Source of the DNA: UBA1219 sp045601425
Lineage (GTDB): Bacteria > Bacteroidota > Bacteroidia > Bacteroidales > P3
DNA length: 64,000 bases
Direction: 5' to 3'
Assembly: GCA_045601425.1 (NCBI GenBank)
Contig: JAZRZP010000030.1
Location: forward strand, 1-64,000
Shown: in pieces, positions 9,077 through 17,530 of the stretch
Layout of the letters: each line of letters opens with the position of its first letter
Position numbering within the stretch: the stretch's first letter is position 1
The notes under the pieces: generated by a model
The model's input: the letters and a program-made list of their open reading frames with translations, nothing else
The model's database searches: none
Told to the model about the DNA's origin: nothing
Program-made: the position numbers and the translations under genes

Positions 9077-10059
9077 AACATCCGCATAAAATACTGATAA
9101 TCAGATTCAGTTCCATCGGCGACATCGTACTCACCACGCCAGTAATCCGCTGTCTGAAAAAACAGTTTCCCGATACAGAAATACATTATCTCACAAAAGA
9201 GAAATTCTCCTCCGTTTTGGACAACAACCCTTATATCAGCAAAATACATGTCTTTTCGGACAATATGCCCGAAACGATCAGAAGCCTGAAAGCCGAAAAC
9301 TTTGATTTCATTGCCGATTTGCACCACAACCTCCGCTCGCTGCGTGTAAAACTGAGCCTCCGCCGGCCGTCGGCATCATTCCCGAAACTGAACTTACGGA
9401 AATGGTGGTACGTGAAAACGAAAAAAAAATCCCTGATGCCCGGCATACACATCGTGGACAGGTATTTTGACGCCGTAAGGAAACTCTCCGTCAAAAACGA
9501 CAACCTCGGACTGGACTACTTCGAAACACCCGAACCCGATTTCAGCTTGCCTTTCGGGAAATACATCGCCGTTGTCTGCGGAGCAACATACGCCACCAAA
9601 CAGATTCCCTTGAAGAAAGTACTGGAATTGACCGGAAACCGGAATTTCAATTTCGTGCTTTTGGGCGACGGGAAAGACATGCAACGCATTGAAAACGAAG
9701 GAATCACCTTTGGAGAGAACGTTTTCAACGCTTGCGGAAAAACGACTCTCAACCAGTCGGCAATACTCGCCAAGAATGCCACACTCGTAGTCACTGCCGA
9801 CACGGGACTCATGCACATTTCGGCGGCTTTCGGAAAAAAAATCGTGGCCGTATGGGGCAACACCACTCCCGAACTGGGCATGTACCCGTACGAACCTCAA
9901 TTTCCAGAACCTCGGTTCATAAACATCGAACAAAAGAACCTCCGCTGCCGGCCATGTTCGAAACTCGGCTACATCAAATGTCCCGAAGGATCTATGGCTT
10001 GCATGGATTTTGATGTCGGTGAATTAATGAAAATCATCGGAAAAGCTGTCGGAAATTAA
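9073..10059 (+). CDS. Glycosyltransferase family 9, ADP-heptose:LPS heptosyltransferase-like
   Basis: 328 residues. The N-terminus HKILIIRFSSIGDIVLTTPVIR is the usual GT9 opening. The C-terminal half carries VVTADTGLMHISAAFGKKIVAVWG, the sugar-nucleotide binding segment with the conserved D-G-HxxAA pattern. It probably adds a heptose or similar sugar to lipopolysaccharide core at the inner face of the inner membrane. I chose ATG 9073 because it overlaps the tamB stop (ATGA) and starts at the conserved region; an upstream in-frame ATG at 9022 would lie wholly within tamB. Translational coupling to tamB is likely. Confidence 0.88.
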   Translation: MKHPHKILIIRFSSIGDIVLTTPVIRCLKKQFPDTEIHYLTKEKFSSVLDNNPYISKIHVFSDNMPETIRSLKAENFDFIADLHHNLRSLRVKLSLRRPSASFPKLNLRKWWYVKTKKKSLMPGIHIVDRYFDAVRKLSVKNDNLGLDYFETPEPDFSLPFGKYIAVVCGATYATKQIPLKKVLELTGNRNFNFVLLGDGKDMQRIENEGITFGENVFNACGKTTLNQSAILAKNATLVVTADTGLMHISAAFGKKIVAVWGNTTPELGMYPYEPQFPEPRFINIEQKNLRCRPCSKLGYIKCPEGSMACMDFDVGELMKIIGKAVGN

Positions 10060-10901
10060 TCGCAAAGCACGTACAGATCATCTCTCGGATTTATGTACAG
10101 AATCGGAATCCTGTATTTGTTCACGGCCGTCCGGTTTTCCTGAACTCCGATAAAATACTCTATGGCATCTTTTTCGTTGGTTGTCGTGGCAACCAGAAGT
10201 CCAATGCTCATCTGGGCGGCGATATCGAGAGCAAGCACATCCATGAAGAGTTTCTGCCTGCTTCCGATACTCTGCTTCCTGTATATGACGTTCAGATTGT
10301 CAAAAAGCTTATCGGCGAACTTCACATTCCCGAGCCATTTTCTCCGCAGGAATTCGTCCTTGTAATCGTACGACAGCATGAATAGTTCACTTTTGAAAAA
10401 TCTGGCAAAATAACTCGACCACACGAGCTTTTCCTTGCTTTCCTTCTTGAAATCGAAAGTAAAACCTACCCTCTGCAACTTTCGGGAATCCGACAATGGC
10501 TCCTGAGCCATCAGAAAAGCCACCTTGCTCTGTGAAAAATCCCTAAATATCCGCTTCCTGTTAAGGGGAGACTTTGATGATGCTGTATCTCTTACGGCAC
10601 CAACCACCACCACTGCACCCAAGGCTTTCGGAAGCAGCGACACCACTTCCCTCGTGTTTCCGCTGATAGCGCAATAGGTAACCGCAACGCCTGACGGCAT
10701 TCCCGCCATGATGGCTTTCAACTTCACTTCCGCCTCGGCAGTGGTTTCGCCGGTATAATAGGGATCCGAGATACGAAGAAGGATTATGCCCTTACGCAAC
10801 ATCGCCGAAAGGAAAAGACTGTATGAAACCACAGTATTCACTTCACTGTAATCGGCGATGTACGCAACGACAAACTGGTCCTTTTTCTCTTTCTTTTCCA
10901 A
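10056..10901 (-). CDS. Universal stress protein family (UspA-like), TTG start
   Basis: 281 residues, consistent with two tandem Usp-like domains, the second degenerate. The start is TTG at 10901; no ATG occurs until residue 34. It sits 21 bases behind the SDR gene and is probably co-transcribed. The first bases overlap a chance TAACTTTG (10899-10906) that resembles a -7 box; if that were used, the TTG would not be in the message. The C-terminal 4 bases overlap the convergent glycosyltransferase stop. Confidence 0.7.
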   Translation of the reverse strand: MEKKEKKDQFVVAYIADYSEVNTVVSYSLFLSAMLRKGIILLRISDPYYTGETTAEAEVKLKAIMAGMPSGVAVTYCAISGNTREVVSLLPKALGAVVVVGAVRDTASSKSPLNRKRIFRDFSQSKVAFLMAQEPLSDSRKLQRVGFTFDFKKESKEKLVWSSYFARFFKSELFMLSYDYKDEFLRRKWLGNVKFADKLFDNLNVIYRKQSIGSRQKLFMDVLALDIAAQMSIGLLVATTTNEKDAIEYFIGVQENRTAVNKYRIPILYINPRDDLYVLCD

Positions 10902-10922
10902 AGTTACGCTTTTATAGGCTTA

Positions 10923-11684
10923 TCACAGTTCTTTATGGAAAATGGTGGCCGATGCCTGTGCTTTCGGTGTAATCACCAGATCATTGATGCAGACATGGTC
11001 GGGCAATGTAGCAACATAATATATGGTGGTAGCGATGTCGGCACCGGTAAGGGGTTCATAGCCTTTGTAAACATTGTCGGCACGCTGCTGATCGCCTTTG
11101 AAACGCACGAGCGAGAATTCTGTCTCCACTGCTCCCGGAGCCACATTTGTAACCTTTATGCCGTAATTCACCATATCCATACGCATAGCCTTGGAAAGAC
11201 TGTCCACCGCACTTTTGGTCGCGCAATACACATTGCCGTTGAGGTATGTTTCCTTGCCTGCAGTGGAGGCTATGTTGAACACATGTCCGCTTTTCTTTTC
11301 CACCATCCACGGAAGAACCTTGCGGCTGACGTAGAGCAGACCTTTCACGTTGGTGTCTATCATGCGTTCCCAATCTTCAACAAGACCTTCATGAATAGGA
11401 TTCAGACCGACTGCCAGACCTGCGTTGTTCACAAGCACGTCAATATTCTTCCATCCTTCGGAAAGCGAGTCGAAAGCCTGATTTACCGCTTCCTGATTAC
11501 GCACGTCAAACTTAAGAATCATAAGGTTGATCTTGTATTTTTCCACAAGTTCGGCTCCCAATTGCTCCAAAAGTTCGCCCCTGCGGCCTGTTATTATGAG
11601 GTTGTATCCATTTTTTGCAAAAATTTCGGCCGTAGCTCGTCCGATTCCTGAGGTTGCGCCTGTAACGCATGCTATTTTACTCAT
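10923..11684 (-). CDS. Short-chain dehydrogenase/reductase, YdfG-like
   Basis: 253 residues with all classical SDR motifs: TGATSGIGRA (dinucleotide-binding TGxxxGxG), NNAGLAVG, the catalytic Ser in FNIAST and YCATKSAV (YxxxK). Overall it resembles NADP-dependent 3-hydroxy-acid dehydrogenases (YdfG group), which oxidise serine and related hydroxy acids. The actual substrate cannot be read from sequence. A TATATTTG -7 box lies upstream on the minus strand (11741-11748). It leads a two-gene unit with the universal stress protein. Confidence 0.9.
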   Translation of the reverse strand: MSKIACVTGATSGIGRATAEIFAKNGYNLIITGRRGELLEQLGAELVEKYKINLMILKFDVRNQEAVNQAFDSLSEGWKNIDVLVNNAGLAVGLNPIHEGLVEDWERMIDTNVKGLLYVSRKVLPWMVEKKSGHVFNIASTAGKETYLNGNVYCATKSAVDSLSKAMRMDMVNYGIKVTNVAPGAVETEFSLVRFKGDQQRADNVYKGYEPLTGADIATTIYYVATLPDHVCINDLVITPKAQASATIFHKEL

Positions 11685-11740
11685 CGTATTTTATTGATAT
11701 AAAGATTATTACTATTTTTTTTCTAAAATTTCGTATACTG

Positions 11741-11748
11741 CAAATATA
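11741..11748 (-). promoter_or_regulatory. -7 element (TATATTTG) for the SDR-USP unit
   Basis: CAAATATA on the plus strand reads TATATTTG on the minus strand, 57 bases before the SDR start. No TTG is seen at the ideal spacing. Confidence 0.5.
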
Positions 11749-11806
11749 CGAAAAAAAAATCTTTTTTTTACGGAAAGATTTTTAGCATTTGATTCCCATG
11801 CCGAAC

Positions 11807-12919
11807 CTACCAGCTTATTATGTTCGCACCCAAAGTCCATTCCACGAACTGGGCATGGGCAGCGTGTGCCTTGATGGAGACTCCTGCATATAACGACTGC
11901 CTGCTGCCGAATGCGTAATACACCCCTATCCTTTCATAATACGGAAGCGAGAAATTCACTCCGCGGTGCAGGTAATAACCTATTCCTCCTCGAATTGAAA
12001 AACTGCCCCAATATGCTTCCACAAGTCCGAATACCGATTCTGCGAAAGCGTTCCGCACATCACCGTATGGCTGGTAATTGTCGGTAAGCGAACCGTCGTA
12101 CATAATGTCAAGGCCGCCGCCGTATGCAAAGCACGGGTGGAATTTTCTGCGGTAACCCATCGTGAACTCTCCCGAGAAGAAATGCTCACGGCTTATGCGC
12201 GAGGAGTTACAGATGGGTGACAGGGTAACAAACATGCTGTTCTGCTTGGCAATGGAATTCTTGTCCTGATACACAGGCGTTTCGAAATCCTTCTGCGAAA
12301 GCCGCGACCTGTTGATTTTGGCCCCTGCTTCGAGTTGCAGAAGATTCAGACCTTTGTTCGGCAACTGTATCGTCCCGTTCGACGAATGCGAAAATTTGAC
12401 TCCAGCATAGTATGTAACTTTGTTCGAAGGATGGTAATTTACTCCCAAACCTGCTGATATGTAGGCATTTAAATGCGAACCTATAAATTCGTTTGCAGGA
12501 TTTTCGACCGAATCAAATGTGTTGGTTATGTAGGAAACGCCGAAACCGAAACTCCAGTCAAAATCCCATTTCCCAGTTTTGGCAAAAGGGTTTTCCATAA
12601 AAGTGCATGCCGAAAGTCTGTTCCCTGTAAGGCTGTTGAAAATTCTGTCGAAACTCAGTCCGATGCCGAAATACGGATTATTCCAATATCTTTTCCAGTA
12701 TTCGGGGCCGGCAACCCTCGCACCGACGCCGAAATCAACAGTAGCGATGACTGTATTACCTAGCAGCGGTTTGAAACTTGCATCGTTCGGTATCAGCGTT
12801 CCTCCTTTGACTCCTGCAAAAAAGAAACCGCAATCAGCAAACGACGTCTGTGCAAAACCTTTGCTTGCAGACAGCAAAACCGCCGACATCAAAACCGAAA
12901 ATCCCAGACGTCTGAACAT
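11807..12919 (-). CDS. PagL-like lipid A acyloxyacyl hydrolase / deacylase
   Basis: 370 residues with a cleavable signal peptide (MFRRLGFSVLMSAVLLSASKGFAQ) and a barrel-like body. The segment KFSHSSNGTIQLPNKGLNLLQLE matches the PagL signature: His and Ser of the HxSN catalytic core, followed by the conserved N-x-G-x-N. PagL enzymes remove a fatty acyl chain from lipid A in the outer membrane. The family is normally about 170-200 residues for the barrel alone; longer versions like this are common in Bacteroidota. It starts 14 bases after the mscS-family stop, so the two form an operon. Confidence 0.75.
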   Translation of the reverse strand: MFRRLGFSVLMSAVLLSASKGFAQTSFADCGFFFAGVKGGTLIPNDASFKPLLGNTVIATVDFGVGARVAGPEYWKRYWNNPYFGIGLSFDRIFNSLTGNRLSACTFMENPFAKTGKWDFDWSFGFGVSYITNTFDSVENPANEFIGSHLNAYISAGLGVNYHPSNKVTYYAGVKFSHSSNGTIQLPNKGLNLLQLEAGAKINRSRLSQKDFETPVYQDKNSIAKQNSMFVTLSPICNSSRISREHFFSGEFTMGYRRKFHPCFAYGGGLDIMYDGSLTDNYQPYGDVRNAFAESVFGLVEAYWGSFSIRGGIGYYLHRGVNFSLPYYERIGVYYAFGSRQSLYAGVSIKAHAAHAQFVEWTLGANIISW

Positions 12920-12933
12920 TTCGTGGATTTTGA

Positions 12934-13899
12934 TTATTCTCCGTCTTTCGACATGTGCACCTGTACCTGCGGGAAAGGTATTTTCAGATGCTGTTCTCCA
13001 AATTCCCTGTAAACTTTTTCGGTAAGGTCAAACAGAACATTCCAGTACTGGTCTTGAGTTGTCCATGTCCAAAGTTCAAGGTCTACTGAACTTTCCGAAA
13101 GTTTTTTCACAATAACGCGGGTTGGTTTTTCTTCATTTATGACTCTCGGATCGCTGTCGGCAAGATTTGTAAGAACCTCCCGTGCCCTTTCCACCGATTC
13201 GCCGTAAGCCAGTCCAACCTTAACTTCAACGCGGCGGTATTTTTCCTTTGTATGATTGACCAGCGTAGCCGTTGCAAGCTCGGTATTGGGAATTATCACG
13301 CTCTGGTGGTCGAAGGTTCTGAGAATGGTGTTGAAAATCCGGATTTCGGAGACCCAGCCTTCGTGCCCGCTGGCCTGTATGTAATCTCCCACACGGAACG
13401 GGCGCATGAGAAGTATTATCACTCCACCGGCAAAATTCTGCAGTGTACCCTGCAAGGCCATGCCCACGGCCAAGCCCAATGCTCCGAGAATGGCTATGAA
13501 CGATGTCACCTTTATGCCGACTATGTCCATCACCATGATGATGATGAGAAGTTTCAACAGTATGTCAATGAGCGATGCTATGAATCCCCGCAGGGATACT
13601 TCTACCCCACGCTTGTCCATTGTTGCAAGAATTCTCTTTTTCAGGCGGCGTGCCAACATAAAGCCCAACCACAATATTAAAATACCCAGTGCAAGCTTGA
13701 GCACCACCGGTATTCCGCCTTCAATGAGTGTCTTTATTGCTGTGCCGAAAAAGTCGAAGGCATCTTCGGCCGAATGTATGTTCTGGACACCTTCATGCAA
13801 GACGTGCTTCATGCTGTCGTTTTTCTGTGCGACTTCCGTAATGTTCTGCTGCACCTGATCCTTCTGTAGCAGAAGTGATTCTTCCTGTAAAAATAACAT
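12934..13899 (-). CDS. Mechanosensitive ion channel, MscS family
   Basis: 321 residues. An N-terminal amphipathic segment of about 60 residues is followed by three membrane segments. The pore helix reads LGLAVGMALQGTLQNFAGGVIILLMRPFRVGDYI, the diagnostic MscS TM3 and beta-domain entry. A cytoplasmic alpha/beta domain follows. It releases solutes on hypo-osmotic shock. It is the first gene of a unit with the PagL-like deacylase, and both act on the envelope. Confidence 0.93.
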   Translation of the reverse strand: MLFLQEESLLLQKDQVQQNITEVAQKNDSMKHVLHEGVQNIHSAEDAFDFFGTAIKTLIEGGIPVVLKLALGILILWLGFMLARRLKKRILATMDKRGVEVSLRGFIASLIDILLKLLIIIMVMDIVGIKVTSFIAILGALGLAVGMALQGTLQNFAGGVIILLMRPFRVGDYIQASGHEGWVSEIRIFNTILRTFDHQSVIIPNTELATATLVNHTKEKYRRVEVKVGLAYGESVERAREVLTNLADSDPRVINEEKPTRVIVKKLSESSVDLELWTWTTQDQYWNVLFDLTEKVYREFGEQHLKIPFPQVQVHMSKDGE

Positions 13900-13917
13900 C
13901 GTAGTGTATTTTAAAAA

Positions 13918-13947
13918 AGAGCCGATACTTGAAAAAATACCGGCTCT
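13918..13947 (-). terminator. Terminator for the DUF1015 gene
   Basis: AGAGCCG (13918-13924) pairs with CGGCTCT (13941-13947). On the minus strand the stem is followed by a T run. It lies 20 bases after the DUF1015 stop and separates that gene from the mscS-family gene. Confidence 0.75.
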
Positions 13948-13967
13948 GCAGTTTATCTGTTAAAATC

Positions 13968-15221
13968 TTAAGCCAATTCGTGGATTACCAGACCCGAACG
14001 CAGTTTCGGTTCAAACCAAGTTGTTTTGGGAGGCATGATGTTGCCCGTATCTGCTATGTCTATGATCTGTTTCATGGAAACGGGGTACAGAGCGAAGGCA
14101 ACTTTCATTTCACCATTGTCCACGCGACGTTTCAATTCGCCTAAACCACGTATGCCGCCTACGAAATCGATACGTTTGTCGGTACGCAAATCCTTTATGC
14201 CAAGAACCTTGTCCAATACAAGATTCGAAAGAATTGTCACATCGAGTACTCCGATAGGATCGTTATCGTCATAAGTTCCGGGTTTTGCGTTGAGTTTGAA
14301 CCAGCGACCGTCCAAATAAATGCTGAATTCGTGCAGTTGGGTCGGTTTGTAAATTTCGGTTCCCATATCTTCAACTGTGAAGTTCTCTCCTACTGCAGCG
14401 AGGAACTGTTCTTTCGTAAGACCGTTCAAATCCTTTACCACGCGGTTGTAGTCGATAACGTTGAGCTGGTTGTCCGGGAATATTACTGTCATGAAATAAT
14501 TGTATTCTTCCTTGCCGTTGTGGTTCGGATTCTGAGATTTCTTCTCCTGTCCAACAAGTGCTGCTGCTGCAGAACGGTGGTGACCGTCGGCTATGTACAT
14601 TGCGGGGATGTCTTTGTCGAAAATGTTTACGAGTTCATCAATGATTTTCTTGTCATCGATAACCCAGAAACGGTGACCGAAACCGTCTTCTTTTCCTACA
14701 AAGTCATAGATGGGTTTTTCTTTCACTACGCCGGCAACGATTTCGTCAATGCGTTTGTGTGCCGGATATGCGAAGAATACCGGTTCTACGTTGGCATTGG
14801 TAATGCGGACGTGTTTCATGCGGTCTTCTTCCTTGTCCTTGCGTGTAAGTTCGTGTTTTTTGATGACTTTGTTCACATAATCTTCGCTGTAAGCGCAGGC
14901 AACGATACCGTACTGCCATTTCTTGAGATCCATGCTTTGTGCATAGATGTACAGTTTTTCTTCGCTGTCCTGTACCAGCCAACCGTTTTTCTTGAACATA
15001 TTGTAGTTTTCAACGACTTTGTCGTAAACTGCCTGACTGTGTTCGTCGGTTCCTTCCGGAAGGTCGATTTCAGCTTTGGTGATATGCAACAGGGAGTGCG
15101 GATTGCCAGCTGCTTCTACGCGTGCTTCGGCAGAATTCATTACGTCGTACGGACGTGATGCCAATTCGTTTACTATCTCTACTGGTGGACGTAAACCTTT
15201 GAATGCTTTAATTACAGACAT
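13968..15221 (-). CDS. DUF1015 family protein (SerK-related)
   Basis: 417 residues covering the whole DUF1015 family: the opening FKGLRPPVEIVNELASRPYDVMN is the conserved start and YIADGHHRSAAA the most conserved internal motif. An archaeal member (SerK) is an ADP-dependent free-serine kinase with a ParB-like fold; the role in Bacteroidota is not established. It is monocistronic: there is a terminator after it and its own promoter (minus TATCTTTG at 15268-15275 with TTG 19 bases upstream). Confidence 0.88.
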   Translation of the reverse strand: MSVIKAFKGLRPPVEIVNELASRPYDVMNSAEARVEAAGNPHSLLHITKAEIDLPEGTDEHSQAVYDKVVENYNMFKKNGWLVQDSEEKLYIYAQSMDLKKWQYGIVACAYSEDYVNKVIKKHELTRKDKEEDRMKHVRITNANVEPVFFAYPAHKRIDEIVAGVVKEKPIYDFVGKEDGFGHRFWVIDDKKIIDELVNIFDKDIPAMYIADGHHRSAAAALVGQEKKSQNPNHNGKEEYNYFMTVIFPDNQLNVIDYNRVVKDLNGLTKEQFLAAVGENFTVEDMGTEIYKPTQLHEFSIYLDGRWFKLNAKPGTYDDNDPIGVLDVTILSNLVLDKVLGIKDLRTDKRIDFVGGIRGLGELKRRVDNGEMKVAFALYPVSMKQIIDIADTGNIMPPKTTWFEPKLRSGLVIHELA

Positions 15222-15267
15222 GTTTCTTTAATTTTTTATTTGTATTTTAATGTTTCAAAACGGACTG

Positions 15268-15275
15268 CAAAGATA
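15268..15275 (-). promoter_or_regulatory. -7 element (TATCTTTG) for the DUF1015 gene
   Basis: Minus-strand TATCTTTG with a TTG 19 bases upstream (plus CAA 15295-15297). It lies 47 bases before the start codon. Confidence 0.7.
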
Positions 15276-15312
15276 CGACTTTTTTTTCAGCTGGCAAAAT
15301 TTTATAGCCTTT

Positions 15313-17097
15313 TCAGAAAAGTTTTTTCAGGATATCGCCGTTGTTCGATTTTAACAACGATTTTTTTATATCGTTACGGTATTCCGGTCTGTACCAGAAA
15401 AAAAGCCGGTTCTGTTCGCGTTTTTCATTCGGATGGCGGGCAGCAAAGACTTTTTCCATCGTGGCAGGATTGTAGCCTGTATAGTACATCTCCGTCGAAA
15501 GCGTCATCGGCGTGGGAGTAAAATCCTGTATCTGCTCCAGCTTATAGCCCATATTCTTCATCGTTACCGCCAGATCTCCCATGTCGCGCAATGTACAGGA
15601 TGGATGCGAGGATATGAAATACGGTATCAGCTGCTGGTTCTTGCCGTTTTCACGGCAGATGCGGTCAAACTCCTTCTTTATCTCTCCGAAAAGCTGAAAC
15701 GACGGTTTACGCATACACCGCAACACCTTCTCCGATGTGTGTTCCGGTGCCACCTTCAACCGACCCGAAACATGATGTTTCACCACTTCCTCCCAATACC
15801 TGTAACCCAAATTCTCTCGGGTGAAAAGGTCGTAACGTATGCCACTGCCGATAAAGACGTGTTTGATGCCCGGCAAAGCCGATACCTTGCGGCAAAGCTC
15901 TATCAGTGCAGAATGGTCGCTGTCAAGATTCTTGCAGTGCGATGGATGTATGCACGAGTACCGGCTGCATTTCCGGCAGATTTCGGGGTTTCTGCCCCCC
16001 ATGCGGTACATATTGGCCGAAGGTCCGCCCAAATCCGTCAGCACGCCCTTGAAATCGGGTCGGCTCGAAAGAATCTCCACTTCTTTCAGAATGGATTTTT
16101 CGGTACGGCTCACCACCTGCTTGCCCTGATGGGCAGAGATGGTGCAGAACGAACACCCTCCGAAACATCCTCGATGTATGTTCACCGAAAATTTTATCAT
16201 CTCAAATGCAGGTATCGCCCCGCGTTTGGCATACTTCGGATGCGGCATGCGCGAATACGGCAAGTCGAACGATGCGTCCAGATCCCCTGACGAAAACGGC
16301 TCATCCGGAGGATTTATCACCACGAACTCATTGCCCACTCCCTGCACCAGACGACTGGCTTCTATCTTGTTGCTTTCCAGTTCTATATTGTGAAAATTCA
16401 GGGCATGCTTGTATTTGTCCTTCATGCAAGTCTCGTGCGAATACAGATTTATCGTCTCCCAATTCCCGCAGTCACTGACTTCTCCGATCTTGTAGCCTAT
16501 TTGCGGCAATTCGTGCAAATCTCCTGTTTTTTTGCCACCATTCAGTTCATCGGCAATCTTCACGATAAGTTTTTCTCCCATTCCGTACACGAGCAAATCT
16601 GCCGGTGCTTCGGCAAGGATGGACGGTTTCAGCGTATCCGACCAGTAATCATAATGCGAGAGTCTTCTCATCGATGCTTCAATGCCGCCGATTACCACCG
16701 GTGTCTCGGGGAAAAGCCCCTTCAGGATTTTCGTATATACGTATGTCGCGTAATCCGGACGGAACCCCGGCTCGCCACCGGGTGTGTAAGCATCGTTGCT
16801 GCGAAGCCGGCGTGCTGCTGTATAATGGTTCACCATGCTGTCCATGCAGCCCGAAGTGACGCCAAAAAAAAGCCTCGGACGTCCAAACTTTCTGAAATCA
16901 CGCAAGTCGTCACGCCAGTTTGGCTGCGGCAAAATGGCCACATTGTAGCCAGCCTTCTCCAAACTCCTTGCAATGACTGCCGTACCGAAACTCGGATGGT
17001 CAATGTACGCATCACCCGAAACAATTATCACATCCACATGGTCCCAACCAAGATTTTCAATCTCTTTTACCGTAATAGGCAAAAACGCACTGCTCAT
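15313..17097 (-). CDS. YgiQ family radical SAM protein
   Basis: 594 residues. The radical SAM cluster motif is in HRGCFGGCSFCTISAHQGK (CxxxCxxC), preceded by a B12-binding-like N-terminal region; a further cysteine group CRKCSRYSCIHPSHC occurs in the C-terminal half, as in other YgiQ proteins. The reaction catalysed by this widespread family is not settled. The start at 17097 is supported by a promoter about 53 bases upstream (minus TACATTTG 17150-17157 with TTG at 20-base spacing). Confidence 0.93.
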   Translation of the reverse strand: MSSAFLPITVKEIENLGWDHVDVIIVSGDAYIDHPSFGTAVIARSLEKAGYNVAILPQPNWRDDLRDFRKFGRPRLFFGVTSGCMDSMVNHYTAARRLRSNDAYTPGGEPGFRPDYATYVYTKILKGLFPETPVVIGGIEASMRRLSHYDYWSDTLKPSILAEAPADLLVYGMGEKLIVKIADELNGGKKTGDLHELPQIGYKIGEVSDCGNWETINLYSHETCMKDKYKHALNFHNIELESNKIEASRLVQGVGNEFVVINPPDEPFSSGDLDASFDLPYSRMPHPKYAKRGAIPAFEMIKFSVNIHRGCFGGCSFCTISAHQGKQVVSRTEKSILKEVEILSSRPDFKGVLTDLGGPSANMYRMGGRNPEICRKCSRYSCIHPSHCKNLDSDHSALIELCRKVSALPGIKHVFIGSGIRYDLFTRENLGYRYWEEVVKHHVSGRLKVAPEHTSEKVLRCMRKPSFQLFGEIKKEFDRICRENGKNQQLIPYFISSHPSCTLRDMGDLAVTMKNMGYKLEQIQDFTPTPMTLSTEMYYTGYNPATMEKVFAARHPNEKREQNRLFFWYRPEYRNDIKKSLLKSNNGDILKKLF

Positions 17098-17419
17098 AAA
17101 TTTCTACTTTTCAGCATTATACAAAAAAAACATTCTTTTCTTCCGTCTGCAAATGTAAGAAAAAATTTCCTTTCCGACAACAGCACTTCCTCTCTTTTAA
17201 AAAAAAGCGAATGAAAAACACCTCAAAAAATATTTTTTTCTAATACCAAACATTATTTTCCGCAGTCAAAGCCAATAATCAAGAAAAGTTTTTTATCACA
17301 CAAAAAACTTATTTTCAACAATTTACAAAACAAAACACAGCATAATCCAAAAAAAATTTTGCAGTTTCAAAAAAAAGACGTACTTTTGCACACGATTTCG
17401 AACAAGTTTTATCGGAATT
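17098..17419. other. Divergent A/T-rich intergenic region between ygiQ and the tRNA gene
   Basis: 322 bases without a gene. It holds the minus-strand promoter of the ygiQ-family gene (TACATTTG at 17150-17157, TTG 20 bases upstream at 17178-17180) and the plus-strand promoter of the tRNA (TTG at 17359-17361, 19-base spacer, TACTTTTG at 17381-17388). The rest is poly-A rich with no further structure that I can see. Confidence 0.75.
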
Positions 17420-17493
17420 GGTCCCTTAGCTCAGCTGGTTAGAGCACCTGACTCATAATCAGGGGGTCCTTGGTTCGAGCCCAAGAGGGACCA
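17420..17493 (+). tRNA. tRNA with CAU anticodon (tRNA-Met elongator or tRNA-Ile2)
   Basis: A complete cloverleaf of 74 bases. Acceptor arm GGTCCCT/AGGGACC, D arm AGCTCAGCTGGTTAGAGC, anticodon stem CCTGA/TCAGG with loop CTCATAA (anticodon CAT), T loop GGTTCGAGCC, discriminator A. CCA is not encoded. The acceptor stem is close to that of tRNA-Ile2 (lysidine-modified CAU, reads AUA), so an Ile2 identity is at least as likely as elongator Met. It is not the initiator, which lacks a first base pair. Confidence 0.95.
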
Positions 17494-17530
17494 CAAAAAA
17501 ATCAACAGCAAATGCTGTTGATTTTTTTTA
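17494..17530. terminator. Bidirectional terminator
   Basis: AATCAACAGC (17500-17509) pairs with GCTGTTGATT (17514-17523), with T runs on either strand. It serves the tRNA on plus and the DUF5723 gene on minus. Confidence 0.85.
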
